Translations under genes and position numbers: made by a program
Shown here: positions 34,905 through 42,041 of the stretch, piece by piece
Numbering within the stretch: position 1 is the first letter of the stretch
Layout of the letters: the number at the start of each line of letters is the position of its first letter
NCBI GenBank assembly: GCA_958295845.1
Contig: OY282376.1
Span: 4,291,022-4,355,021, forward strand
Origin: Caldilineaceae bacterium
Lineage (GTDB): Bacteria > Chloroflexota > Anaerolineae > Caldilineales > Caldilineaceae
DNA length: 64,000 nucleotides
Direction of reading: 5' to 3'
Notes under the pieces: generated by a model
Told to the model about the DNA's origin: nothing
Seen by the model: only the letters and a program-made list of their open reading frames with translations
The model's database searches: none

Positions 34905-35290
34905 GTGCAGCCCAGATTTGGGGGCGGGAACAGTGTGGTGGGGAGGCTACGCCGGAGGCGGTTGGAATTGTTTGCGGGCTCTAGGAGAGATGCAGGGCAG
35001 TCGCCAGACTTGGCTTGGACGGTGGGCCGTTGATTTGGGGCGAACTGGGCAGGCACAAGGCCTGCCCCTACTGGACTGGTTGGGGGATGGCGACCACGGT
35101 GCGTGAGACGCGCGAGGGCAGGCACAAGGCCTGCCCCTACTGGAGCGTTTGGGGGAAATCTGTTGGCTGGACACTTTTCTCTAGACACGTTGCTGGGGAA
35201 GAATGAGCACGGTGGTCTAGCAAGGGCGGGGCGTTGCGGGGGCGCAGCCCCCGCACAAGAGAGGGCCGAAGGCCCGAACGCCAAACTGCA
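34905..35290. repeat. Dispersed repeat B, copy 1 (hairpin-rich, with 69-bp internal duplication)
   Basis: Matches 54795-55110 over its length. Ordered shared blocks are GATTTGG, GCCGG.GG.GG.TTG, GGCTCT.GGAGA, CCGTTGAT, the hairpin GGGCAGGC-ACAAG-GCCTGCCC, TTGGCT.GACAC, TTGCTGGGGAAGA, GCGTTGCGGG and GGAAGGCCCG. In this copy the GGGCAGGC hairpin unit occurs twice (35047-35072 and 35116-35141), 69 bp apart. A further perfect stem TGCGGGGGC-GCA-GCCCCCGCA is at 35235-35255. It lies 5' of ruvB. Confidence 0.8.
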
Positions 35291-35318
35291 GTGGTTAGTG
35301 GTCAGTGGTTAGTGGTCA
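35291..35318. repeat. Four tandem heptamers GTGGTTA/GTGGTCA
   Basis: GTGGTTA and GTGGTCA alternate perfectly: 35291-35297, 35298-35304, 35305-35311, 35312-35318. Related heptamers occur at 11816-11838, 30259-30290 and 55109-55165. They resemble the short tandemly repeated repetitive (STRR) sequences known from cyanobacteria. Confidence 0.85.
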
Positions 35319-35322
35319 GTGA

Positions 35323-35416
35323 AGGGGCGTTTCTTCGGGATGGTTGTGAGGACGGGACGAGGCTTAGTCGATACCGGGGGTATACGAGAGTTCACCCCCT
35401 CTTTGGGATGTACCCT
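35323..35416. repeat. Dispersed repeat A, copy 2
   Basis: The partner of 11840-11934, in the same orientation, again directly after GTGG heptamers. Internal hairpin ATACC..GGTAT. Ends about 30 nt before the ruvB promoter. Confidence 0.75.
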
Positions 35417-35446
35417 GCAAAGTATGCGGCAGGGCAATTCCGGCTG

Positions 35447-35475
35447 TTTTGATCCCATTGGCGCTCTGGTATACT
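35447..35475 (+). promoter_or_regulatory. Putative ruvB promoter
   Basis: Extended -10 TGGTATACT (TATACT at 35470-35475), with TTTTGA (35447-35452) 17 nt upstream or TTGATC (35449-35454) 15 nt upstream. It lies between repeat A and the 13-bp repeats preceding ruvB. Confidence 0.55.
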
Positions 35476-35511
35476 ATGTGTAGCACAATCGTTCTTTCAT
35501 TCACAATGTGT

Positions 35512-35563
35512 GATGAGCATGGGTGATGAGCATGGGTGATGAGCATGGGTGATGGGCATGGCT
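35512..35563. repeat. 13-bp tandem repeat, four units, across the ruvB start
   Basis: GATGAGCATGGGT occurs three times perfectly (35512-35524, 35525-35537, 35538-35550), and a fourth unit differs at two bases (GATGGGCATGGCT, 35551-35563). Every unit has two ATGs. Because 13 is not a multiple of three, a copy-number change would shift the frame of any start codon within it. Confidence 0.9.
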
Positions 35564-36646
35564 GATGAACGCAGTGTGACGCAGAAAAACGTCCAGAGGG
35601 CTTCCGGGCCGAACAGAAGGGAGATTTCGGGCGAAAGACAGGCCGAGGACGGCCGCGTCGATTATGCGTTGCGGCCCAAAAGCCTGGACGAAATGGTGGG
35701 CCAGGAGAAGCTGCGCGAGAAGATGCGAATTCTGGTTGAGGCGGCGCGTCAGCGGGGCGAGGCTTTGGACCATGTGCTCCTGTATGGGCCGCCGGGGCTG
35801 GGCAAGACTACGCTCAGCCACATTCTGGCACATGAGATGCAGGGCAATCTTAAGCCGACATCAGGACCTGCGATCGAAAAGGCGGGGGATCTGGCGGCGA
35901 TACTCACAAATCTGCGCAAGGGAGACATCCTTTTTATTGATGAAATCCACCGTTTGGGACGTGTGGTTGAGGAGATCCTGTACCCGGCGATGGAGGATTT
36001 TGTGCTGGACATCACGGTCGGCAGCGGGCCGAGCGCGCGAAGCATTCGGCTGAAGCTGCCAAGATTTACCGTCATCGGCGCGACGACGCGACTGGCGTTG
36101 ATGACGGCGCCGCTGCGGGCCCGATTCGGTGTTGTGGAGCGATTTGACTTCTACAGCCGGGAGGCGTTGGAGACGATCATTTTGCGGGCGGCGGGGATGC
36201 TGGAGACGGAAATTGCCGGCGACGGCGCCGCAGAGATCGCACGGCGGTCCAGGGGGACGCCGCGGGTGGCGCTGCGGCTGCTGCGGCGCGTGCGGGACTA
36301 CGCCCAGGTGCGTGGGGATGGGACCATAAGCGTGGCGCTGGCCGGTGATGCGCTGGCTGTAAATGAGATTGACCATCTGGGGCTGGACGATCTGGACCGG
36401 CGGGTGCTGGATGCGATTGTCAGCAAGTTCAGCGGGGGTCCGGTCGGGCTGGGGACGCTGGCGGCCAGCATCAGTGAAGAGGACGACACGATTATGGATG
36501 TGGTGGAGCCGTATCTTCTCCAGCTGGGTTTTCTGGACCGCACGCCGCGTGGGCGCACGGCGACGAAGGCAGCTTACGAGCACATCGGCGCGACTTATCC
36601 GGAGTCTGCTGAGCAGAGGAGTCTGTTCAGCGGCGGGTCGGAGTGA
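35558..36646 (+). CDS. ruvB: Holliday junction branch migration helicase RuvB
   Basis: The AAA+ motor that, with RuvA, moves Holliday junctions during recombinational repair. About 362 residues. Walker [10 protein letters not shown], Walker B LFIDEIHR, sensor 1 GATTR, RuvB-specific [12 protein letters not shown], arginine-finger region, and the C-terminal winged-helix domain ([23 protein letters not shown]). The start falls inside the 13-bp tandem repeat; candidates are ATG 35558 (MADERSV), ATG 35552 and GTG 35549, all in one frame, none with a strong Shine-Dalgarno. ruvA and ruvC are not adjacent. Confidence 0.95.
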   Translation: MADERSVTQKNVQRASGPNRREISGERQAEDGRVDYALRPKSLDEMVGQEKLREKMRILVEAARQRGEALDHVLLYGPPGLGKTTLSHILAHEMQGNLKPTSGPAIEKAGDLAAILTNLRKGDILFIDEIHRLGRVVEEILYPAMEDFVLDITVGSGPSARSIRLKLPRFTVIGATTRLALMTAPLRARFGVVERFDFYSREALETIILRAAGMLETEIAGDGAAEIARRSRGTPRVALRLLRRVRDYAQVRGDGTISVALAGDALAVNEIDHLGLDDLDRRVLDAIVSKFSGGPVGLGTLAASISEEDDTIMDVVEPYLLQLGFLDRTPRGRTATKAAYEHIGATYPESAEQRSLFSGGSE

Positions 36647-36753
36647 TGGGATCCGCTGGGCGGCACAGGATGTAGATTGGTACAGCGATGGTGTGGCGCG
36701 GATGGAGAGAATGTCGCCGCCAGGTTGATTGTGCGGGGCAGGGAGATGAGAAG

Positions 36754-37089
36754 ATGGCCCAAGTGTCCGATGCGCTTTTGGATCAGATGGTAGAGAGAAT
36801 TGTGCAGGAGGTCGATCCCGACCAGATCATCCTGTTTGGCTCGCGCGCCCGCGGTGACGCGCGGGCGGGGTCTGATGTAGACCTGGTGGTCGTGGAATCA
36901 GAGCCGTTTGGGCAGGAGAGGAGCCGGCGCCTGGAAACGGCGCGATTGTACCGAACGCTTTCAGGACTCGGGGTTGCCAAAGACATCTTGCTCTATAGCC
37001 GCGACGAGGTTGAATATTGGCGCGATGCCATCAACCATGTGCTGGCCCGGGCGCTGCGAGAAGGACGTGTTCTTTATGAGCGAGGGTAG
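36754..37089 (+). CDS. MNT-type nucleotidyltransferase domain protein, apparently without a HEPN partner
   Basis: About 111 residues with the minimal nucleotidyltransferase signature IILFGSRARGDARAGSDVDLVVV (GSRARG and DVD metal ligands), the core of MNT antitoxin-like proteins. GGGAGATGAGAAG precedes the ATG. Such genes normally overlap or precede a HEPN-domain gene. Here an ATGAGCGAG start overlaps the end of this gene as expected, but it meets a TAG after four codons, and the next gene is on the other strand. It may be a remnant of a HEPN/MNT toxin-antitoxin pair or act alone. Confidence 0.82.
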   Translation: MAQVSDALLDQMVERIVQEVDPDQIILFGSRARGDARAGSDVDLVVVESEPFGQERSRRLETARLYRTLSGLGVAKDILLYSRDEVEYWRDAINHVLARALREGRVLYERG

Positions 37090-37129
37090 GGGCGCCGGTT
37101 TCTTGATAGCGGCATCGTAGCAGGAGGAG

Positions 37130-37816
37130 TCACGCCAGAATTGCGTTATAGAGGCGCTCGATGTTTTGGCGGTGGGTTGTTACGGCGATGGAAGTGCGGC
37201 GATTTTCGGGCAGGAGTATTTCGGTTATCTGTTCTGACTGGCTCCAGAATTCATTTTCGGCAACCGCTAGGGAGATGGTTCGACGCAGTCCGTGGATGTA
37301 GCTGACATCTTCAGCCAGCCGTCCCATCACTTCTACATTGTCGGACGAGACGGAACCTGTGCGGGGGATGTATAGCTGCAGGCGACGTCCTTTCACCAGA
37401 CGCGCCAGAAGGCGCAGGCTCTCGATCTCATCCTCGCCGTCAGAGCCGTCCCCGAGTTCAGGCAATGCCAGATCGCTGCCGAAACATCCCCCACATATTA
37501 TCCCCATAGCTGGAAAGCAAATCAGATTGGCGTGCTGCTGGGAGTAGATATCCAGCAGATGCTGGCCGACGTTGATGTGGGCGACGCCGCCGGGCTGAGT
37601 CTGGACGAGCGGCAGGCCGACGTCGCGTGCGGCGGAGGTAAAGAGTGTGGCTGTATCGTCCGCCACATCGAAGCGCGCGCCGACGTCGTCGGGCGGATCG
37701 ATGATCAGGAGTCTGTCGGGCGTGCCGAGGAGGCGGGCGAGGACGAAGAGTGCGTGGGAAGGGGGGTCGCCATCGCTATACATTTCCAACTGGTCGTAGA
37801 GCTGAGAGATCTTCAT
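37130..37816 (-). CDS. Conserved-looking protein of unknown function
   Basis: A 228-residue, mostly acidic soluble protein I do not recognise. It has no signal peptide or membrane segment. A central stretch with HINVGQHLLDIYSQQH and ICFPAMGIICGGCFGSD has two Cys in a Gly-rich loop, and the C-terminal part ends in a helix-like TTHRQNIERLYNAIL. The ATG at 37816 overlaps the stop of the upstream phosphorylase-like gene by 4 nt, so the two are translationally coupled and probably functionally linked. Confidence 0.6.
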   Translation of the reverse strand: MKISQLYDQLEMYSDGDPPSHALFVLARLLGTPDRLLIIDPPDDVGARFDVADDTATLFTSAARDVGLPLVQTQPGGVAHINVGQHLLDIYSQQHANLICFPAMGIICGGCFGSDLALPELGDGSDGEDEIESLRLLARLVKGRRLQLYIPRTGSVSSDNVEVMGRLAEDVSYIHGLRRTISLAVAENEFWSQSEQITEILLPENRRTSIAVTTHRQNIERLYNAILA

Positions 37817-38610
37817 TGGCGGGGTTGTCGGGCGGGACGGCTTTCTGCGGAGCCAGGGCCGTCAGCCTGACCGGGGTCAATACGCCCCCCGCAGTTGCAG
37901 GGGGTGTTGGGGTCCAGTGAATGGGAGAGTTCGGAAAGCGCCAGGACCACGGCTTCCAGCCCTCTGGAGTCGTCGGCTTGGGCCGTTGGGGTTGAGCGTT
38001 CGGCGCTGATATCCTCAACGATTCCCAGTCCGGCAAAGCAGAGTCCCAACTCTCTGGCGAGGGCGATTTCCGGCACGAGATTCTGGCCGATGACGTCGGC
38101 GCCCCAGCTGCGGAACATGCGGGCCTCGGCAGCGGTCTCGCGCCTGGGGCCGTCCACGCCCAGGTAGACGCCGCCTGGCGCCATGGGCAGGATGTGCGAC
38201 AGCGCGTCGGTGAGGCGGGGGCAAACGGCGGGGGTCTGGCTGAGGCCGCCGGTGCCCTCGTTTTCGTAGAATGTCTGGGGCTGATGGCGAGTGAAGTCGA
38301 TATAGTCGGTGATCAGGAGCGGGTGGCCGGGGCCCAAGACAGGATTGACAGCGACGACGCTATCGCAGGCGACAATCTGGCTGACGTGAAGCTGTTGCGC
38401 GGCCTGGAGCGTGGCCCTGGGATCGGTGCGTGAGGGCAGGCCGTAGTAGGGCTGAATCCAGACTGAGGGCGTTTCCGGGAGGCCGCGGCGAGCGAGGGGG
38501 CCGACGGGTCCGTAGCGGGTCTCGACCTGGCGTTCTTCGATGAGAGGACCGATGGCCTCCAGCGATTGTGGTGGAAGCGGAACGGCCAGCAGAAGCAGCA
38601 GTGAATTCAA
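37813..38610 (-). CDS. Purine nucleoside / methylthioadenosine phosphorylase-like protein
   Basis: A 265-residue protein resembling MTAP/PNP-type phosphorylases: IVACDSVVAVNPVLGPGHPLLITDYIDFTRHQPQ, VDGPRRETAAEARMFRSWGADVIGQN (family GPRxETxAE.R...GAD..G) and VPEIALARELGLCFAGLGIVED. The N-terminal phosphate-binding Gly/Ser segment typical of the family is not obvious, and the methionine of the usual GMT is Gln-Asn, so activity or specificity may differ. The TTG start at 38610 has a GGGGAG Shine-Dalgarno. The C-terminal ~30 residues are low-complexity. It is coupled to the unknown gene downstream. Confidence 0.78.
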   Translation of the reverse strand: MNSLLLLLAVPLPPQSLEAIGPLIEERQVETRYGPVGPLARRGLPETPSVWIQPYYGLPSRTDPRATLQAAQQLHVSQIVACDSVVAVNPVLGPGHPLLITDYIDFTRHQPQTFYENEGTGGLSQTPAVCPRLTDALSHILPMAPGGVYLGVDGPRRETAAEARMFRSWGADVIGQNLVPEIALARELGLCFAGLGIVEDISAERSTPTAQADDSRGLEAVVLALSELSHSLDPNTPCNCGGRIDPGQADGPGSAESRPARQPRQ

Positions 38611-38639
38611 CTGACTCCCCGGGCGCAGTGTGATATAAT
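38611..38639 (+). promoter_or_regulatory. Putative promoter of the Gfo/Idh-ppgK-tal-pgi-rpiA operon
   Basis: CTGACT (38611-38616) and TATAAT (38634-38639) with a 17-nt spacer and an extended TG (TGaTATAAT). It is about 115 nt upstream of the Gfo/Idh ATG, in the divergent gap with the phosphorylase-like gene. Confidence 0.6.
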
Positions 38640-38757
38640 GTGGCTAGTTTATCCTCGAAATGCGGTCGTCTTTATCCGCGTCCACGATAGCATCAGTTGC
38701 CAGCGTTAGCAAAACGGATGGAGATATCGGAATCGTTAACGTGATCGGAGAGAGTCG

Positions 38758-39762
38758 ATGGGCAGACCAGTTCGAATTGCTCTGATCGGAGCCGGTGTGT
38801 TTGTGCGCAAAGCGCATGCGCCGTCTTTGCTGGAGCTAGGCGACGCGGTGCAGATTGCTGCCGTTTGCAGCCGCACGCGACGTTCTGCCGAGACGGTGGC
38901 GGAATCGATCCCCTACGACGTTGACATTTATACGGATATTGGCGCGCTGCTGGCTGACGGGAGCATTGAGGCAGTCGACATTGTTCTGCCGATTTCGATG
39001 TTGCCAGAGGTCGTGACTCAGGCGCTGGCGGCGGGGAAGCATGTTTTCAGCGAAAAGCCGATTGCGCCCACTGTTGCCGATGCGAAGGCGTTGATCGCGG
39101 CCAGCCGGTCCTATGGTGATCGGGTGTGGATGGTGGGCGAGAATTGGCGCTACGAGGAGGCCTTTCAGACGGCGGCGCGGGCGGTGCAGGACGGGCGGAT
39201 CGGGCAGCCCATGTTCTGCGATCTGTCTCTGCAGTTGCCGATCAAGGCCGACGTAATGGGGTCCACCTGGCGAAATTCGGGCGAGGTGCCGGGAGGCTAT
39301 CTGCTGGACGGCGGCGTGCATCATGTGGCCGGTCTGCGCGTGGTGCTGGGAGAGATAGATAGTGTGTGCGCGTTGACGACGGCGCACCGGGAGGACCTGC
39401 CGCCGGCGGATACAATGGGCGCGGCGCTGCGCTTTGCCAGCGGCGCAGTCGGCACGTATACGATCACGTATGCAGTGGGCAGCAGGCAGGGTACGGATGC
39501 GGTCCATATTGGCGGGAGTGAAGGCAGTTTGCGGGTCTCGCGCGGAGAGCTTGTGCTGGAGCGGGACGGGGAGAGCGAGCGCCAGACGTTCAATGTGCTG
39601 ATCAGCGTGCGGGAGGAGCTGGCTGCGTTTGTGGCGGCGGTACGGGATGGCTCCGCGCATCGCAATTCGCCGCAGGAGGCGTTACAGGACCTGGCGGTTG
39701 TGGAGGCGATGTTGGAATCGGCGCGGAGGGGGACTTCGCAGCGAGTAGAGCGATACGTGTGA
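38758..39762 (+). CDS. Gfo/Idh/MocA family oxidoreductase
   Basis: A 334-residue NAD(P)-dependent dehydrogenase: N-terminal VRIALIGAGVFVRKAHAPS, HVFSEKPIAPTVADAKAL with the active-site Lys, and GGYLLDGGVHHVAGLR with the catalytic Asp/His region. GGAGAGAGTCG precedes the ATG. It is first in an operon with polyphosphate glucokinase, transaldolase, glucose-6-phosphate isomerase and ribose-5-phosphate isomerase. This position is compatible with a role as a glucose or glucose-6-phosphate-level dehydrogenase feeding the pentose phosphate route, but the substrate is not readable. Confidence 0.88.
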   Translation: MGRPVRIALIGAGVFVRKAHAPSLLELGDAVQIAAVCSRTRRSAETVAESIPYDVDIYTDIGALLADGSIEAVDIVLPISMLPEVVTQALAAGKHVFSEKPIAPTVADAKALIAASRSYGDRVWMVGENWRYEEAFQTAARAVQDGRIGQPMFCDLSLQLPIKADVMGSTWRNSGEVPGGYLLDGGVHHVAGLRVVLGEIDSVCALTTAHREDLPPADTMGAALRFASGAVGTYTITYAVGSRQGTDAVHIGGSEGSLRVSRGELVLERDGESERQTFNVLISVREELAAFVAAVRDGSAHRNSPQEALQDLAVVEAMLESARRGTSQRVERYV

Positions 39763-39866
39763 CGCGGCGAAAGAACGGCGTTGCGGATCAGATATACGGC
39801 TTATGCAACCTAGCCACTACCGAGTAGGACGAGGACCTGTCAGTTCCCCCGCCCAAGGAGGACCAG

Positions 39867-40655
39867 ATGGACATTTTAGGTATTGATATTGGCGGCAGCG
39901 GCATCAAGGGGGCGGTGGTTGACGCGGAGACGGGCGATCTGCTCACCAAGCGGCGACGCATTGCGACGCCGGAGCCGTCAACGCCGGAGGCGGTTGCCGA
40001 GGTGGTGTTGGAGATCGTCCAGCACTTCGGATGGGTAGGCCCGATGGGTTGCACGTTCCCGGCTGTGATTCGCAATGGCATTGTGTGTACGGCCGCGAAT
40101 GTGGACGACTCCTGGATCGGGACGGATGCCCCGGCGCTGTTCGAGCGGGTGACGGGTTGCCCGGCCTCTATAGTAAATGATGCGGACGCGGCCGGTATCG
40201 CGGAGATGGTCTTTGGTGCGGGCAGGGACCAGCCCGGCGTCGTCGTGTTGCTCACATTGGGCACAGGGATAGGTTCTGCTCTTTTTGTCGACGGTCATCT
40301 GGCCCCGAATACGGAGTTCGGTCATCTGGAGATTGACGGGTACAACGCAGAGAGCCGGGCGGCGAGCAGCGCCAGAGACCGGGAAAACCTGAGTTGGAAG
40401 AAGTGGGGGAAACGCCTAAACAGGTATTTTCAGACTGTTGAATTTCTGCTTTCGCCCGATCTGTTTATCATAGGTGGAGGCGTAAGCAAGAGAAGCCAAA
40501 AGTATGTCAAATATATAGACGTCCGCGCGCCGATTGTGGCGGCGCAGATGCGCAATCATGCTGGCCTGATCGGGGGTGCGATGGCGGCACTCGCCCTGAT
40601 TCAGGGGGAAGGGGACGCGGAGCTGGATCTTGCCAACATCTATGTGCCGAAATGA
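39867..40655 (+). CDS. ppgK: Polyphosphate glucokinase (ROK family)
   Basis: Phosphorylates glucose using inorganic polyphosphate (and often ATP) in the cytoplasm. The 262 residues match PPGK. Motifs: [42 protein letters not shown] (a PPGK hallmark), [13 protein letters not shown] with the catalytic Asp, [15 protein letters not shown], and [26 protein letters not shown] precedes the ATG. Downstream tal, pgi and rpiA would take glucose-6-phosphate into central metabolism. Confidence 0.93.
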   Translation: MDILGIDIGGSGIKGAVVDAETGDLLTKRRRIATPEPSTPEAVAEVVLEIVQHFGWVGPMGCTFPAVIRNGIVCTAANVDDSWIGTDAPALFERVTGCPASIVNDADAAGIAEMVFGAGRDQPGVVVLLTLGTGIGSALFVDGHLAPNTEFGHLEIDGYNAESRAASSARDRENLSWKKWGKRLNRYFQTVEFLLSPDLFIIGGGVSKRSQKYVKYIDVRAPIVAAQMRNHAGLIGGAMAALALIQGEGDAELDLANIYVPK

Positions 40656-40824
40656 GTCTGCGTGCCCAAGCCATATACCAATGTTTCAGTGGTCGAAATC
40701 ATCAGCCGGCAAGGGACTGGTTTCTGACGCGGCACAGTTTTGAATTGGCCCCATCAGGGGAGAAATACTGGGCGCGTTCGAATCACATCTTAACGCAGGG
40801 ACGATCTTCAGGAGAAGAGTAATC

Positions 40825-41976
40825 ATGACAAGAATGAAAGAAGCGGCGGCAGTCGGTCAGTCGATCTGGTTGGACTTCATCAGGCGCTCATTCCTGGATT
40901 CCGGGGAGTTGGGCGAAATGGCTGCCCAGGGACTTCGGGGCGTTACATCCAACCCATCGATTTTTCAGAAGGCGATCACGGCCAGTACCGACTATGATGC
41001 CGCGGTTGAACGGCTGGTCGGTGAAGGCAGATCGGTCAATGACATATACGAGGCGCTCGCTATCCAGGACATTCGCCGCGCGTGTGACATCATGCAGCCG
41101 GTCTATGTGAGCACGGACGGGCTGGACGGCTATGTCAGCCTGGAAGTGAATCCAAAGCTGGCCTATGACACGGAAGGCACGGTAATGGAAGCCCGCCGCC
41201 TGTCGTCTCTGGTGGACCGGCCGAATGTGATGATCAAGGTACCGGCGACGCCGGAAGGCATACCGGCGATCGAGACCCTCACGGGCGAGGGCATCAACAT
41301 CAATGTCACGCTTATCTTCTCTTTGCAGCAGTACGAAGACAGCGCGATGGCCTATATTCACGGCCTGGAGAAGCTGGCTGCAGCGAACGTTGACTTCAGC
41401 CGGATGGCGTCGGTCGCGTCTTTCTTCGTGAGCCGGGTGGACGGAATGGTTGACCCCAAGTTGGTTGAACTCGGGAACAGCGAGCTTCAAGGAAAGATCG
41501 CTATCGCGAATGCAAAGATGGCCTATCACCGTTTCAGCGAACTGTTCAGCGGCCCGCGCTGGGACAGGCTGGCAGCGCAGGGCGCGCGGGTACAGCGTCC
41601 TCTGTGGGGAAGTACGAGTACCAAGAATCCCGACTACCCTGACACGCTCTACGTGGACACTTTGATCGGGCCGCACACGGTCAATACGGTGCCGCCTGAG
41701 ACCCTGGACGCATTTCTGGACCATGGCACCGCGGCCCGTACGGTGGACGCCGATGTGGAGCAGTCCCGGCAGCATTTGGCGCAGCTGGCTGAAGTTGGCA
41801 TCGACCTTGACGAGGTCACCACGCAGTTGATGGGCGACGGTGTAGACGCCTTCGCGGACTCATTTGATGAACTGATGTCGGGCATTGCGCAAAAGGTGGC
41901 CGACATCGCGGGCGGGGACGACAATCAGACAAGAGAGCGCGCCGATTTTTTTACGGTGCCCTCCGGAGCCAAGTAG
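40825..41976 (+). CDS. tal: Transaldolase (N-terminal half of a Tal-Pgi pair)
   Basis: Moves dihydroxyacetone units between sugar phosphates in the pentose phosphate pathway. 383 residues, the larger actinobacterial/cyanobacterial-type subfamily. Motifs: GVTSNPSIFQKAI, VMIKVPATPEGIPAIE with the Schiff-base Lys near 138, GININVTLIFSLQQY, and VASFFVSRVD. AGGAGAAGAGTAATC precedes the ATG. The frame ends (TAG at 41974) 24 nt after a T7 run at 41946-41952; in the -1 frame translation would continue without a stop into pgi. In many Cyanobacteria, Actinobacteria and Chloroflexi, tal and pgi are one fused gene. Confidence 0.93.
   Translation: MTRMKEAAAVGQSIWLDFIRRSFLDSGELGEMAAQGLRGVTSNPSIFQKAITASTDYDAAVERLVGEGRSVNDIYEALAIQDIRRACDIMQPVYVSTDGLDGYVSLEVNPKLAYDTEGTVMEARRLSSLVDRPNVMIKVPATPEGIPAIETLTGEGININVTLIFSLQQYEDSAMAYIHGLEKLAAANVDFSRMASVASFFVSRVDGMVDPKLVELGNSELQGKIAIANAKMAYHRFSELFSGPRWDRLAAQGARVQRPLWGSTSTKNPDYPDTLYVDTLIGPHTVNTVPPETLDAFLDHGTAARTVDADVEQSRQHLAQLAEVGIDLDEVTTQLMGDGVDAFADSFDELMSGIAQKVADIAGGDDNQTRERADFFTVPSGAK
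41946..41952 (+). promoter_or_regulatory. T7 homopolymer, candidate -1 frameshift site joining tal and pgi
   Basis: The tal frame reads GAT TTT TTT ACG here. Slipping back one base gives TTT TTT TAC GGT GCC and an open frame that runs straight into pgi (YGALRSQVEGALEAIDRERI, then VTRIWARSHSVW). There is no stop between the T-run and the annotated pgi start. A programmed frameshift, a real indel, or a homopolymer sequencing error would all look like this. Confidence 0.6.
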
Positions 41977-42041
41977 AAGGCGCTCTGGAGGCGATCGACA
42001 GGGAACGGATCGTTACACGCATCTGGGCCAGGAGCCACAGT

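Larger units (their letters stand above)
34813..35557. other. Intergenic region filled by dispersed repeats B and A, between the DksA-like gene and ruvB
   Basis: About 745 bp with no credible gene. It contains repeat B (34905-35290), four perfect GTGGTTA/GTGGTCA heptamers (35291-35318), repeat A copy 2 (35323-35416), a promoter with an extended -10 (35447-35475), and the 13-bp tandem repeats at the ruvB start. Confidence 0.8.

Noticed and set aside
34883-35312. Frames of 60-133 codons in the region before ruvB
   Set aside because: They arise within dispersed repeat B; the same repeat at 54.8 kb does not keep the frames open.
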